In this document: positions 7,561 to 17,025 of the stretch, piece by piece
How positions within the stretch are numbered: position 1 is the first letter of the stretch
How the letters are laid out: each line of letters begins with the position of its first letter
DNA from: Thermodesulfatator autotrophicus
GTDB taxonomy: Bacteria > Desulfobacterota > Thermodesulfobacteria > Thermodesulfobacteriales > Thermodesulfatatoraceae
DNA length: 34,405 nt
Assembly (NCBI RefSeq): GCF_001642325.1
Contig: NZ_LSFI01000034.1
Location: forward strand, 1-34,405
Direction: 5' to 3'
The notes under the pieces: generated by a model
What the model was told of the DNA's origin: nothing
Databases searched by the model: none
The model's input: only the letters and a program-made list of their open reading frames with translations
Made by a program: the position numbers and the translations under genes

Positions 7561-8067
7561 TTAAAATTTACGGCGGGCTAGACGAGAAAGGGTAAAAAGG
7601 ATGGTCTGTTGTTCAATCCTTTTATAATCAATTTTGGGTACCTGGCCTTCTTCAAGCTTTTCCAATGTTTTGGCTTTACTCTTTTTACTACTGAAGACCT
7701 CTACTTTTTGGACAATTTTTTCGTAATATCGTTGTTCTTTTTCAAGATTAATGGGCCTGTGGCGAACCTGATTGAGTTTAAGGATCAAATAATTAAGCTT
7801 TTTTATCTGTTTCAATTTATGTTCTTCGTCTTCCATATGTTCAAGCAGGTCTTCAACAGTGCGAATTTCCTTTAAAAGTTCGGCTTCAGGAGGCAAGAAA
7901 CCAGCGTTTTTAAGGACTTTATAAGCCAGCCTCAACTCTTCGGGAACATGACTTAAATCTTCAAGTTCAAGGGGTTTGCCTTTACCTGGAAGATTTTCAA
8001 ACTCGCCTTTTTGAATGGCCTTTTGAATGCGTTGTTCAGCCAAACGCTGGAATATTAAAAGAGACAT
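7561..8067 (-). CDS. DUF1992 (DnaJ homologue subfamily C member 28-like) protein
   Basis: This 168-residue cytosolic protein opens with LAEQRIQKAIQKGEFENLPG followed by KGKPL, the hallmark of the DUF1992 domain. The domain occupies roughly residues 7-80. The remainder is charged and helical, with a predicted coiled-coil segment around residues 75-125 rich in Lys, Glu and Leu. No J-domain HPD motif is present, so it is not itself a DnaJ. The reaction or partner is unknown. It lies 49 nt upstream of the fur-like gene on the same strand and may be co-transcribed with it. Confidence 0.85.
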   Translation of the reverse strand: MSLLIFQRLAEQRIQKAIQKGEFENLPGKGKPLELEDLSHVPEELRLAYKVLKNAGFLPPEAELLKEIRTVEDLLEHMEDEEHKLKQIKKLNYLILKLNQVRHRPINLEKEQRYYEKIVQKVEVFSSKKSKAKTLEKLEEGQVPKIDYKRIEQQTILFTLSRLARRKF

Positions 8068-8179
8068 AGTTAAACTTTTTAATTTTCTTTTTTCAATTTT
8101 AGTATTATCATTACTTTTATAAGTAAAGAATTCAAGTTTTTATTATGGATGGAAAAACAAAACAGATGACAATTTGGGG

Positions 8180-8250
8180 CTGTCATAGAAAGCCACGAAG
8201 TGGCAAAGCGATCTCTGTCCGAACGTTATAGATCGCCGAGGCGATGACCT
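8180..8250. repeat. REP/MITE-like imperfect palindrome (TGTCAT...ATGACC)
   Basis: Outer arms are TGTCAT (8181-8186) and ATGAC (8244-8248). Inner arms are GCGATCT (8208-8214) and AGATCGC (8230-8236). A nested hairpin GCCAC-GAA-GTGGC lies at 8192-8204. The layout recalls the widespread TGTCATTGCGAG-type intergenic repeats of anaerobic bacteria. It marks the left edge of the accessory segment. Confidence 0.6.
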
Positions 8251-8327
8251 GCTCCTCATTATTTGAATCACCCGGGTTGTTAAGTTTTATAGAACAAATA
8301 CCCTAAAACAAAAAAAGGGGATAAACA

Positions 8328-8534
8328 ATAAAAAAACCTGACCAAATCATCAAAATATTTACCGAAGTCAACACCCCAGGTGATTTTGTAGGTGCTACCG
8401 CTAGAAAATACAGCCTCTCCGAGCAAACCATCTACCGGTGGCGTAAAAATACTGCGACTTCTCTGCTTCTGAGGCAAAACGTCTTAAAGCTCTTAAAGAA
8501 GAGAGTGCTCGCCTCAGACGCTTACTCCCTGGGT
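8328..8534 (+). pseudogene. IS3-family OrfA transposase relic (lost start, frameshifted)
   Basis: One frame (8328-8456) reads KKPDQIIKIFTEV, then YSLSEQTIYRWRK, the helix-turn-helix of IS3/IS2-type OrfA. The frame then shifts and continues as SEAKRLKALKEESARLRRLL (about 8468-8527), the leucine-zipper part of the same protein. The expected ATG is ATA (8328-8330), preceded by AAGGGG. So the start codon is lost and at least one indel is present. No OrfB and no terminal repeats are visible. It is part of the decayed mobile DNA bordering the secreted-protein genes. Confidence 0.75.
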
Positions 8535-8592
8535 CCGCTTTTAAAGATGGTTTTAGAATTGCAATAAAACCTGACTCATTGCAGGAGGATGT

Positions 8593-9585
8593 ATGAAATT
8601 TTTGGTCAAGAGGAGCGTAGTGGTTCTGTTTTTTTTCTTTTTGGCCACTATTATTTCTAGAGTGGCCTTTGCTGGAGTTTCAATAGAACTGAAAGGTCTT
8701 CAAATAGAGCAAACTCAAAACGGATTCCTTGTTAAAGGAATTGTGGTAGGTTCTGGGCTTAACACACCAATTCCAGAAAAGGATACTGTGGAAATTTTAG
8801 CAGAAATTAAGAAAGGACCAAATGCTAAGTATCCCAAACTGCCACAGTACTATAGCATTGCAGCCGGCTGTCCTCAGATTGCAGGCAAGTGCCTTACTCC
8901 AGAGGAGGAGAAGGGAGTCAATATTGCCTCTGTAGGGGTAGCTTCTATTATCCTACGCCCTGGTCCAGTATGGCGTCTTTATGGAGGGTTAGGGAAATGG
9001 GAGAAGAGAGCTCCAGATAGGGTAGAAAAGCCTTTTCAAGGGTACATCCCTCTCCAATACGCCGGCAAAAAAGCCAGGATACATGTAACTTTAACCCATG
9101 TGATAGGCGGACCTTACGCTGCTTGGCCCGGTATAAGCTATTATCACGCGGTAAAAGAAGTAGTGTTACCGGCGGTGCAGGGGCAGAATTCTGGTAAGAC
9201 TTCTGGCGGGTCAGGGAAAACATCTGAAAATACCAAAATGTATGAAATTCTCGAAGTGAAAAAAGACCTGGGCTGGTGTCGCCGTCGTGTCAGATCCCAA
9301 GAGAGACTTATAAGAGATCTCAAAGAGCGTAAGAAACAGGTTGACCTGAATTCTATGGGTATAGGTGGAGGATCCGGTTACCACAGTATTCTTGAAGATA
9401 TCCAAAGGATGCGGCGTCTTCATAAAGCTGGTGCAAATTATAAGCTTGTCCTTGAATGCTTAGATCCAGTTAGAGAAAGCAACAGGTTAAGAGAACAGAT
9501 TCGACTAGAAGAAGACGCCCTTTATTGGGAAAAGGTTAAATGCAGGCAATTAGAAGAAAAACTAAGAAAATTAGAAGGAAAGTAG
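8593..9585 (+). CDS. Secreted protein of unknown function with C-terminal coiled coil
   Basis: I do not recognise a family. The 330-residue product has a signal peptide (hydrophobic run at residues 8-27, cleavage after VAFA). It continues with a globular domain of about 170 residues, rich in Gly, Pro and aromatics, with a Cys pair near residues 96-102. After a Gly/Ser-rich linker ([17 protein letters not shown]) the last 120 residues are charged and helical, likely a coiled coil, with Cys in GWCRRR, LECLD and KCRQLEE. GGAGGATGT precedes ATG 8593. The next gene starts 2 nt after the stop, so the two are co-transcribed and probably act together outside the inner membrane. Confidence 0.75.
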   Translation: MKFLVKRSVVVLFFFFLATIISRVAFAGVSIELKGLQIEQTQNGFLVKGIVVGSGLNTPIPEKDTVEILAEIKKGPNAKYPKLPQYYSIAAGCPQIAGKCLTPEEEKGVNIASVGVASIILRPGPVWRLYGGLGKWEKRAPDRVEKPFQGYIPLQYAGKKARIHVTLTHVIGGPYAAWPGISYYHAVKEVVLPAVQGQNSGKTSGGSGKTSENTKMYEILEVKKDLGWCRRRVRSQERLIRDLKERKKQVDLNSMGIGGGSGYHSILEDIQRMRRLHKAGANYKLVLECLDPVRESNRLREQIRLEEDALYWEKVKCRQLEEKLRKLEGK

Positions 9586-9587
9586 TC

Positions 9588-11966
9588 ATGAGTCGTAAAA
9601 TAATTGCATTTTTACTATGTGTAGTTTTTTACTGTATTGGAAGTGGTTGGAGCTATGCTGTTCAGTTTAAGTCTTCTCCGGCTGAGGTTAAGAGATTGAT
9701 CGCTCAGCTAGAAGATGAACTTCAAAGACTTCAGCGAGGAGAAAAAGGTGTAGGGGGATACGCGAAGTATGGCTTCCAGTGCCCCAAAGAACTGCTGAGA
9801 GGCGACTTGCTTATAGACCAATACTTTGACAGCCGTGCAAGAATCTCCGTACTAAAAAAAGAACTAGAAGTCCTTAACCAACTGTTGTCACTCTTGACTT
9901 CCTCGACTTCTTCGCCCTCTTCGACATCTTTTGGTTCGCTGACAGGACGGAATCTTGGCTGCTTCAAAGACCAGGGCGATCCATACGGCCTAAATGGCCG
10001 GGATCTGGCTGCTTTTGGGTTTGGAAGCGATCAGATGACACCTGATTTGTGCATGAGGGAATGTGCAAGAAGGGGCTATAGATACGCAGGTGTGCAATAC
10101 AGCAGTCAATGCTTCTGTGGAAACAGCTACGGAAAATATGGACCAGCTATAAACTGTAATATGAAATGTACAGGAGATGAAAATCAAATCTGTGGAGGAA
10201 ATTGGGCAAACAGCATCTACGACGTGGCAGGTCTCAATGTGCCAAAGATTCATTATGGCGATGGGGTCGAAGCTAATATAGACAGGCCGGGGCTAGACTA
10301 TAAAAGCTTCAACCTGCCCTATCCAGACTATAAGCTCTGTCAGGATGCTTGTGAGAATGCCCCAGAATGTAAGGCCTGGACCTATGTAAAGCCTTATACG
10401 ATTCAGGGACCTTACGCCAGGTGTTGGCTTAAAAACGCTGTACCAAACCCGGTTAGAAACAAACACTGCATATCTGGAGTAAAACGAGGAACACATATAT
10501 CTCAAAATCCGCCTAGTTTAAGGGACAACTATATAGGATGTTTCAAGGACCAGGGAGATCCATACGGGACCCAAGGACGAGACCTGGACAAAAAAATTGT
10601 TTCCGCCAGTGACATGAGCGTAGAGAAGTGTATCTCCATTTGCAGGAGTTCAGGATATAGATATGCTGGCGTCCAGTACGGTTCTCAGTGTTTCTGTGAT
10701 AATGACTACGGTCTATTTGGCCCGGCAAACAACTGCGATATGAAATGCTCAGGCAACCCGAATGAGATATGTGGTGGTTTTTGGGCAAACAGCGTTTATG
10801 CTACGGGCGTCTATAACACCGGTACTAAGAATGAGAACTTCCCAGGTTCAAACAATCATTTGCCCCAAACTTTTAGAGACGATTTCAATTCGTTCAATTC
10901 AGCAGTTTGGGAGGCTTACGAATGGAAGACTCTTCGTCGTGTAAAAAACGGCTCAAGTTTAGTGCGTAACGGGGTCCTTGATCTCGCATGTAATAGAGTA
11001 GATCAGAGTCCGTTTATTTCATCTAAACCGATACTTATAAATGCAGGCGAAGTGTTCACTTTGCGCAGGAGAGTAAAAGTTCACTATGCCAACAACTATT
11101 TTGAAGGAGGTATCTGGTTCTATCAGACAGATGGATCTAATGTGCAAATGCCGGCAAACAGAGCCGCATGGCTTTCAGCTTTTGGGAGAGGACTCTTTCA
11201 GGTGACCTATTACAATTATTTTTACGAAAAACCTGGAGTCCGTCAGTATGTTCCAGCTAAACATGGTTTTGTCTTGTCTGGAGCCAACTGGAGGCAGCTT
11301 GGAAACTATGGTGTCCTACAGCCTATATGGGATCAATGGTTTGTCGAGGAAATTGTTTATGACCCAGAAACAGCGACTGTGCGTTATCGCGTAAACGGGC
11401 AAGAGATTACCGCGAAATCAGCCCCTCTGAACTCCCCGTACATTCGCTTTATCATGCACTCGTACGGATGGTATACTGGTCATGATATTCAGGTCGATTG
11501 GGTTGAATGGAGTGTGCGTCCGCGGAATCAGGCAGACATCGGGGCTGGACCTGTTATGATTGACACGACGTCAATGTTTGATGATAATTCTCATGTAGGT
11601 GGATCTGGTGCAATCATTACCAAAGTGATCATCGCTACACGCAAACTTCCTTCAGGCGAGCCAGCTCCGGGCACGGTAACTGACAATCTTCCTGCTGGGA
11701 ATTCTCCGTTTTACCTTTTCGTTTACTATACTGGCGCTCGTCCTACAGACAGGATTGGCGTAAAGTGGTTTTGGCGACCATTTGGAAGTCCAAAAGAAGA
11801 ACTGCTTTTTGATAAAGATAATGGAAAGCTTCCAAAGAGAGATGGTGTTTTTTCAGCAAAAATTTCTCTAGACAACGGAACTTTTCCTGACGGTGAGTAT
11901 CACTTGATTTTTTCAGTCAATGGAAAACAAGTATTTGAGAAGTATTTTACGATCGGCCGAAAATAG
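9588..11966 (+). CDS. Secreted WSC-PAN-WSC multidomain protein
   Basis: The 792-residue product has a signal peptide (cleavage after GWSYA), a coiled-coil segment (about 28-105) and a Ser/Thr linker ([11 protein letters not shown]). Next come a WSC domain (about 124-210), a PAN/apple-like domain (about 220-300) and a second WSC domain (about 316-400). After that come a concanavalin/LamG-like beta domain (about 430-645) and a C-terminal beta domain (about 665-792). The WSC copies share [25 protein letters not shown] and ICGG-x-WANS. WSC and PAN domains bind carbohydrate or protein ligands, so a surface adhesin or glycan-binding role is inferred. ATG 9588 is chosen (AAGGA upstream, right after the previous stop). 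WSC domains are best known from eukaryotes. The C-terminal domain resembles those in the next gene. Confidence 0.82.
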   Translation: MSRKIIAFLLCVVFYCIGSGWSYAVQFKSSPAEVKRLIAQLEDELQRLQRGEKGVGGYAKYGFQCPKELLRGDLLIDQYFDSRARISVLKKELEVLNQLLSLLTSSTSSPSSTSFGSLTGRNLGCFKDQGDPYGLNGRDLAAFGFGSDQMTPDLCMRECARRGYRYAGVQYSSQCFCGNSYGKYGPAINCNMKCTGDENQICGGNWANSIYDVAGLNVPKIHYGDGVEANIDRPGLDYKSFNLPYPDYKLCQDACENAPECKAWTYVKPYTIQGPYARCWLKNAVPNPVRNKHCISGVKRGTHISQNPPSLRDNYIGCFKDQGDPYGTQGRDLDKKIVSASDMSVEKCISICRSSGYRYAGVQYGSQCFCDNDYGLFGPANNCDMKCSGNPNEICGGFWANSVYATGVYNTGTKNENFPGSNNHLPQTFRDDFNSFNSAVWEAYEWKTLRRVKNGSSLVRNGVLDLACNRVDQSPFISSKPILINAGEVFTLRRRVKVHYANNYFEGGIWFYQTDGSNVQMPANRAAWLSAFGRGLFQVTYYNYFYEKPGVRQYVPAKHGFVLSGANWRQLGNYGVLQPIWDQWFVEEIVYDPETATVRYRVNGQEITAKSAPLNSPYIRFIMHSYGWYTGHDIQVDWVEWSVRPRNQADIGAGPVMIDTTSMFDDNSHVGGSGAIITKVIIATRKLPSGEPAPGTVTDNLPAGNSPFYLFVYYTGARPTDRIGVKWFWRPFGSPKEELLFDKDNGKLPKRDGVFSAKISLDNGTFPDGEYHLIFSVNGKQVFEKYFTIGRK

Positions 11967-12003
11967 TAAAAATATTGTATAATTAAATGCCAGGGGGCTC
12001 TTG

Positions 12004-13233
12004 ATGAGAAATCTATTCATACTACTTTTTTTTGTGTTTTTTGTTTTGACAAATGCTTATGCTTACGAAGTTACATCTATAGAGTTTTCTGATATTGCTA
12101 TAGAACATCCTGAGACGCAGACAGTAGAGCTGGGAGCAGTTACTGACCGCTTTCCCGTCGAGACTCCCATTATACATGCTCTTGTACATCTCAAAGGTGT
12201 GGGAAGAAATGACTCAGTACTTATCCGCTGGGTTAGGAATGACGCGCTCCCCAAGCCAAATACGACTCTTGCCGAAATAGAGCTGAAATTGGCTCCCTAC
12301 ACTAAACTTTTCCATATTTACTATAACAATAGCGACTTTCAGTTGCCAAAAGGCCGTTATTCCCTTGAGCTCTATTCAAATAGTAAATTGCTGGCAAAAA
12401 AGAGCTTCGTGCTCTATTCACCAGAACACGAAAAGGCTGACAGAAAACCTCTTTACAAAATACCGGGAATCTCCGAGATATATCTTGCTAGAGATGTAAA
12501 GACGCATGATGACGGCTCTGTTACTCCGATCGGCGTGAGTGATCATTTTCCAAATTCACAACACAATATCTATGTAGTAATTCCTTATAAAAACTTGAAG
12601 GCGGGCATACCATACTCAATTGAATGGATTATTGTTGATGACGGTATCAACCGAAACAAGATTCTTTACAAGAAAGAAGGAATTATTCGACATGCCGGGA
12701 AGATTCCTGAGGGCACCATTGTTGCAAATATTCATCTGCCAAGAGATTGGCCAAATGGAATATTTGAGGTGGTTTTTCGTTTAGATGGGAAGCCTTTATT
12801 ACGCAAACAATACACAATTGGAGATGTTTCAAAATTAGCAAAAGCTGGTGCGCAATCAGAGGTTGAATCAGTTGATAAGCATTTTCAGAAACAGTTGATT
12901 ACTCGTTTAGCCAACTGGATGCTTGCGTCTATAGAGAAGAGAGATCTTAAACCTCTCTATGAACACAGTGTGCATAGCTGGAGAGACAGTACTGACTGGA
13001 TAGCCCTTAAACGTGGCTTTCAAGGGATCTTCAATGCCCCCTTAAAGTGGGAAGAGATTTTTGCCCAAACTCCGAAACTCCTTCCCCTGAAACGGCTTGC
13101 AAACGGCGCGATTCGCTTACAGGCAATTTATCCCGGCATCAATAGCGTTGATGTTCTTTTAGAGGGGACTTTCTATAAAGAGGGCGGAGAATGGCGTCTT
13201 TTGGGATTTGCATTGGAGCCAGTTAATCCTTAA
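12004..13233 (+). CDS. Secreted protein: two related beta domains and an NTF2-like tail
   Basis: The 409-residue product has a signal peptide (cleavage near NAYA). Two beta domains follow (about 25-140 and 155-275), each ending in the same kind of strand pair: GRYSLELYSNSKLLAKKSFVL and GIFEVVFRLDGKPLLRKQYTIG. That pattern also ends the preceding WSC protein ([22 protein letters not shown]). The last 120 residues (LANWMLASIEKRDLKPLYEH to GGEWRLLGFAL) look like an NTF2/SnoaL-like alpha+beta fold. The function is not known. The start is ATG 12004, with GGGGG 6 nt upstream. A TTG at 12001 is the alternative. It follows the WSC gene after 37 nt. Confidence 0.75.
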   Translation: MRNLFILLFFVFFVLTNAYAYEVTSIEFSDIAIEHPETQTVELGAVTDRFPVETPIIHALVHLKGVGRNDSVLIRWVRNDALPKPNTTLAEIELKLAPYTKLFHIYYNNSDFQLPKGRYSLELYSNSKLLAKKSFVLYSPEHEKADRKPLYKIPGISEIYLARDVKTHDDGSVTPIGVSDHFPNSQHNIYVVIPYKNLKAGIPYSIEWIIVDDGINRNKILYKKEGIIRHAGKIPEGTIVANIHLPRDWPNGIFEVVFRLDGKPLLRKQYTIGDVSKLAKAGAQSEVESVDKHFQKQLITRLANWMLASIEKRDLKPLYEHSVHSWRDSTDWIALKRGFQGIFNAPLKWEEIFAQTPKLLPLKRLANGAIRLQAIYPGINSVDVLLEGTFYKEGGEWRLLGFALEPVNP

Positions 13234-13317
13234 ATTCAGATTTTGGCATTAGTAAAGGAGTGGTTCAGGCTACCCTTTCAAAGGTTCCACCAGAATAACT
13301 AGACAGGAAGAGTGGCC

Positions 13318-13398
13318 ATGACCACCCATTTATCCAGAAAAGAAAATTTTTCATGGTTCAACTATCATCTTTTTTGGGTAAATAAAAGTTGTTGGTAG
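13318..13398 (+). pseudogene. Possible IS200-type TnpA N-terminal relic
   Basis: A 26-codon frame reads MTTHLSRKENFSWFNYHLFW. YHLFWVNK resembles the YHLVWVTKYRR segment near the N-terminus of IS200/IS605 Y1 transposases. It stops at TAG, and I find no continuation in other frames. The call rests on a few residues. Confidence 0.3.
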
Positions 13399-13480
13399 GT
13401 AACCTTCCCGGCTTAGCCTGGTATTAATACGGACGGTGTTACATAAAATGACTGTAATATAAAAAAATCCCGGTAAAAAT

Positions 13481-14059
13481 ATGTTGCCATTTAAAGAACA
13501 GAAACAAATTTTGCGTCACAAATTTCTTAAAATAAGGGATTCTATTCCCAGAGAAATTCGCCAAAGTTTATCCCAGAAAATAATCCAACATTTAAAAAAT
13601 TCAGACTATTATCAAAAAGCACAAAAAATCCTTTTTTATGCCTCATTTAAAAGTGAGGTGGAAACTTACGAGCTCATTGAAGCCGCGTTAACTGAAGGTA
13701 AAGATGTCTATCTCCCTAAAACTTATATATCAAAGCGCAAACTAAGACTTTTTAAAATAAACAGCTTAAAAGAACTCAGTCCAGGCGCTTATGGCATCCT
13801 GGAGCCATCTGAAAATAGCCCGGAAATTGAACCTAAAGGTTTAGACCTGATAATTTTGCCAGGAGTTGCTTTTGACCTTTCAGGTGGCCGCCTTGGCTAC
13901 GGTGGCGGATTTTATGACCGCCTTCTGGCCAAAGCCCCTCACGTTCCCAAAGTAGCACTGGCTTTTGAATGTCAACTCACGAAAAAACTCCCGCTTGAGT
14001 CTCACGACCTAAAAATTGACGCCTTGGTTACGGAAAATGGCTTAAAGAAAATCTTTTAG
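13481..14059 (+). CDS. 5-formyltetrahydrofolate cyclo-ligase
   Basis: This 192-residue cytosolic enzyme converts 5-formyl-THF to 5,10-methenyl-THF with ATP (EC 6.3.3.2), returning folate to the one-carbon pool. The diagnostic C-terminal signature is PGVAFDLSGGRLGYGGGFYD at about residues 127-146. The N-terminal RDSIP motif and FYASFKSEVET strand are typical, and the length fits the family. The ATG at 13481 has only a weak upstream site. The last 18 nt overlap the convergent channel gene, so the two ends share sequence in opposite directions. Upstream is a 247-bp gap after the secreted-protein genes that contains only the possible IS200 relic. Confidence 0.93.
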   Translation: MLPFKEQKQILRHKFLKIRDSIPREIRQSLSQKIIQHLKNSDYYQKAQKILFYASFKSEVETYELIEAALTEGKDVYLPKTYISKRKLRLFKINSLKELSPGAYGILEPSENSPEIEPKGLDLIILPGVAFDLSGGRLGYGGGFYDRLLAKAPHVPKVALAFECQLTKKLPLESHDLKIDALVTENGLKKIF

Positions 14060-15058
14060 TTTTTTACGACCAAAAGCTAGCTCTTCCAAAGCAGCGAGAC
14101 TTTCACGATCACCCAGGGCCACCAGCACATCACCTGGCTCAAATTCATAATCTGGTGGTGGGTTTAAAACCATTTCTCCAGTTACTTTTTTAATAGCCAG
14201 AATAATAGCTCCAGAAATCTTTCTTAGTTGACTGTTTATCAAAGTTTTACCCACTAGGTCTGATTTTGAAGATATGCGAACTTCTTCTAATTGTAATTCA
14301 AGGTGTTTGGTGGGGGTGACCAGTTCTAAAAAGTCTGTTACCGCAGGCCTCAAAATGCTTAAGGCCATACGCCTAGCACCAATAAGATACGGGGAAACCA
14401 CTTTATCAGCGCCTGCCCTTTTTAACTTTTGCTCCACGTGTTCTTCATCAGCCCGAGCAATAATGAAAAGTTTGGAGTTTAACCCCCGAGCCGTAAGGGT
14501 GATATAGACATTGTCGGCATCAGAACGAAGAACAGACACAAGGCCTTTTGCCCGCTCGATACCAGCCTTTTGAAGTACTTCTTCCTGGGTAGCATCTCCT
14601 TCTAGATAGAGAAATCCGGCCTTATCAATCTCTTCTATAACTTTGGGATTTTTCTCTATTACCACAAAAGGGACTTCCTTGGCAATCATGTGGCATATAT
14701 GTTTGCCAATCCGGCCGTAACCACAAATTATGTAATGGTCATGTAAAGTCTCAAGTTTTGATTCCAGGCGCTTACGCCCCAAAAAATCCTGGAGCTGGCC
14801 TGAAACAACAGCTTCTGTAATCATGGTAAAGACATAAAAAGCCACCCCCACGCCAGCAAAAATCAAGAAAGAGGTGAAAATACGCCCTTCGTGAGAAAGG
14901 GGATGGACCTCTGAATATCCCACCGTGGAAAGGGTGATTATCGTCATGTAAAAAGAATCAAATAGATTCCAGCCCTCTATAAGAAAATAGCCAAAAGTCC
15001 CGGCAAATACGATACAAAACAATAAAACTAAAGACAAAAAAAGCTTTTTAAGTATCAT
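14042..15058 (-). CDS. Two-TM potassium channel with RCK (TrkA-N and TrkA-C) domains
   Basis: The 338-residue protein has a first membrane helix (about 4-27), then a pore loop with selectivity filter TLSTVGYSEVHP (T45-V46-G47-Y48). A second helix follows (about 60-90). The cytosolic part is a Rossmann RCK domain (HYIICGYGRIGKH, with ligand-contacting acidic IEKNP) and a C-terminal TrkA_C domain. This matches MthK/TrkA-type potassium channels gated by ligand binding to an RCK ring. The filter ends in Ser-Glu where Gly-Asp is usual. The ATG overlaps the last 11 nt of the isomerase gene, so translation is probably coupled. Confidence 0.92.
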   Translation of the reverse strand: MILKKLFLSLVLLFCIVFAGTFGYFLIEGWNLFDSFYMTIITLSTVGYSEVHPLSHEGRIFTSFLIFAGVGVAFYVFTMITEAVVSGQLQDFLGRKRLESKLETLHDHYIICGYGRIGKHICHMIAKEVPFVVIEKNPKVIEEIDKAGFLYLEGDATQEEVLQKAGIERAKGLVSVLRSDADNVYITLTARGLNSKLFIIARADEEHVEQKLKRAGADKVVSPYLIGARRMALSILRPAVTDFLELVTPTKHLELQLEEVRISSKSDLVGKTLINSQLRKISGAIILAIKKVTGEMVLNPPPDYEFEPGDVLVALGDRESLAALEELAFGRKKLKDFL

Positions 15059-16754
15059 CTTCAGTTAAACGGGTTACTTCCTCCATAAATTGATAAAATT
15101 TTCGTAATTCTTCAATATAATTATCAGTGAGATGGATGTGAATAACCGGACGATTATCCTCACTTAAAGCCTGAAAATCACCATAAGCCTGAGCAAACTC
15201 AAGGTCCCAAAAGGTAAAACCGAAGTCTGGAATAATTTGATTATCTCGCCGCCCTTTACGGGTAAAAATAAAAAATCGTCCCGAGCGGGGGCCTCCCTTA
15301 AATAGCTGGCCAATGGAGTGAAGATACCTGGGGCCAAAGCCCATAATGGTGGAACATTGTCTTCTACCACGCAAAAGAGTTCTCAAATCAGTAAAAATTT
15401 CTTCTACTTCGGAGCTGTAAGGCAAAAAGGGAAGGAAAGCAAAATATCCCCAGGGCGGAGTTTCGTAAAGTAATTTTTTAACTACTGCTCTAAGCCTGGG
15501 ATATTGGACTTTTAAGCCTCCAGCATACAAAAAACCCACGTTTAAATCGTCGTCCACGTAAAATTCAACGGGAAAATCGCCGGTTTTTACAAAGGTGTCA
15601 AGGACCTCTTTAGTTTTTTTCTTGGCTCGTATCACATCAGGCTCATCAAAGGGGTTAAGCCCGAGCCATACCCCACAAAGGGCCACAGCCAGCTCCCAGC
15701 GGTAACATTCCGCTCCCAGTTCATAGTAGTCATCAAGAAAGTATTGCTTCAAAGGAAAGCCCGCATCTTTTAAGTCACTGAAAAGGCGGTGGTATAAATC
15801 CTGCCTGCCCCTCAAGCCTAGATAAACAAAAACACGGTCCGGGCCGTAAACAGTAGGTGAACCAGGAGTCTCTCCTACAATAGGAACAATGCCGGTGAAT
15901 TCCTTGCCAAGACTTTCAGCTACAAGCTGTTCTATCCATAAAGAAAAAGGCCTGAGCAAAGGGTCAGCCAAAACGGTAAGCTTATCCTGCCCCAGAAAAA
16001 AGTGTTCAGCCATATACTCTGAAAGCCAGGCCGCCGGATTGAGTTCCCAGGGGATATCAGGAGAGCAGGCCTCTTGCATTTCTTCAGCCTTCTCAAGAAA
16101 GCGTTCTATATCAAGGCCCATAAGAGCCCCTGGCACAAGACCAACGTAAGTCAAGGCAGCATAACGCCCACCTACATCTTCAGGATTCAAAAAGAGTTTA
16201 AGAAAACCTTTTTCCTCGCCTTCTCGGTGAAGAGGAGTACCTTCGTCAGTTATGGCTACAAAATGACTTCCAGGATTGTCTGTTTGTTTAGCAATTTTTT
16301 CCCAAAAATAGCGGAATTGAGTTATAGTTTCGATAGTGGTGCCAGATTTACTGGCAATAATAAAAAGGGTCTTTTTCAGGTCTTTTTCTTCAATTTTGGC
16401 CACTTCTTCAGGGTCAGTGGTGTCTAGCACGTGGAAATTAGGCCAGCCTTCTTCAGGGCCAAAAATCTTGGCAAGAGCCAGAGGGAAAAGACTTGAACCT
16501 CCCATGCCACAGAGAACTATTTCAGAAAATTTATCTTTTACCTGGCTGGCAAATTCTTTTATTTCAGGAAGTTTGGAGCGCATGCGTTGGGAAGCATCTA
16601 CCCAACCCAGCCGGTTTTTAATAACCTTCTGAATTTCTGAGTCTTTAGTAAAAACGGATGGGTCTTTGGCCAATATAGCTGAAAGAATCTTTTTCTTTTC
16701 GTCATCAGTTAATTTTGAAGGGCGGAGTAACTTTACTCTTTTTGGGGAATCCAT
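15048..16754 (-). CDS. pgi: Glucose-6-phosphate isomerase
   Basis: A 568-residue cytosolic enzyme interconverting glucose-6-phosphate and fructose-6-phosphate. Phosphate-binding motifs are GMGGSSLFPLAL and SKSGTTIET. The active-site region includes VGGRYAALTYVGLVP and WLGLNPFDEPDV, and a late His lies in GPRYLHSIGQLFKGGP. The sequence resembles the isomerase half of bifunctional transaldolase/isomerase proteins more than classical E. coli Pgi, but no transaldolase domain is attached. The ATG has a strong AGGAGGAGG site. It heads a two-gene unit with the potassium channel. Confidence 0.9.
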   Translation of the reverse strand: MDSPKRVKLLRPSKLTDDEKKKILSAILAKDPSVFTKDSEIQKVIKNRLGWVDASQRMRSKLPEIKEFASQVKDKFSEIVLCGMGGSSLFPLALAKIFGPEEGWPNFHVLDTTDPEEVAKIEEKDLKKTLFIIASKSGTTIETITQFRYFWEKIAKQTDNPGSHFVAITDEGTPLHREGEEKGFLKLFLNPEDVGGRYAALTYVGLVPGALMGLDIERFLEKAEEMQEACSPDIPWELNPAAWLSEYMAEHFFLGQDKLTVLADPLLRPFSLWIEQLVAESLGKEFTGIVPIVGETPGSPTVYGPDRVFVYLGLRGRQDLYHRLFSDLKDAGFPLKQYFLDDYYELGAECYRWELAVALCGVWLGLNPFDEPDVIRAKKKTKEVLDTFVKTGDFPVEFYVDDDLNVGFLYAGGLKVQYPRLRAVVKKLLYETPPWGYFAFLPFLPYSSEVEEIFTDLRTLLRGRRQCSTIMGFGPRYLHSIGQLFKGGPRSGRFFIFTRKGRRDNQIIPDFGFTFWDLEFAQAYGDFQALSEDNRPVIHIHLTDNYIEELRKFYQFMEEVTRLTEDDT

Positions 16755-16992
16755 TTCCTCCTCCTGAAGTTTTAATCTTTAAAAAGTTTTATACTCCAGC
16801 CGCCATGGTAAGCAAGAATTATTTTGGTTTTTGCTATCTCTTTTTCTGGCTTACCTAGTTTAACCAATCCAGTCTTTTAAAATTCTCAGTTAACGCGCGA
16901 ACTATCGATATAAATGTTTGGCTAGCTTTTTATTAACCCCCCATGCCTCTGTGGGGCACAACGAAGGCATGAAAACATTGAAAAGAGAGGAG

Positions 16993-17025
16993 ATGAACCG
17001 CCCTGAGTTTGCCGGAGCGGTTCAT
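16993..17025. repeat. 9-bp perfect inverted repeat
   Basis: ATGAACCGC (16993-17001) and GCGGTTCAT (17017-17025) flank 15 nt. The repeat overlaps the start of the transposase relic frame and may be left from a mobile-element end or a transcribed hairpin. Confidence 0.5.

Noticed and set aside
11978-11983. TATAAT between the WSC gene and the next secreted gene as an internal promoter
   Set aside because: No -35 element at proper spacing; the genes are only 37 nt apart and probably co-transcribed.
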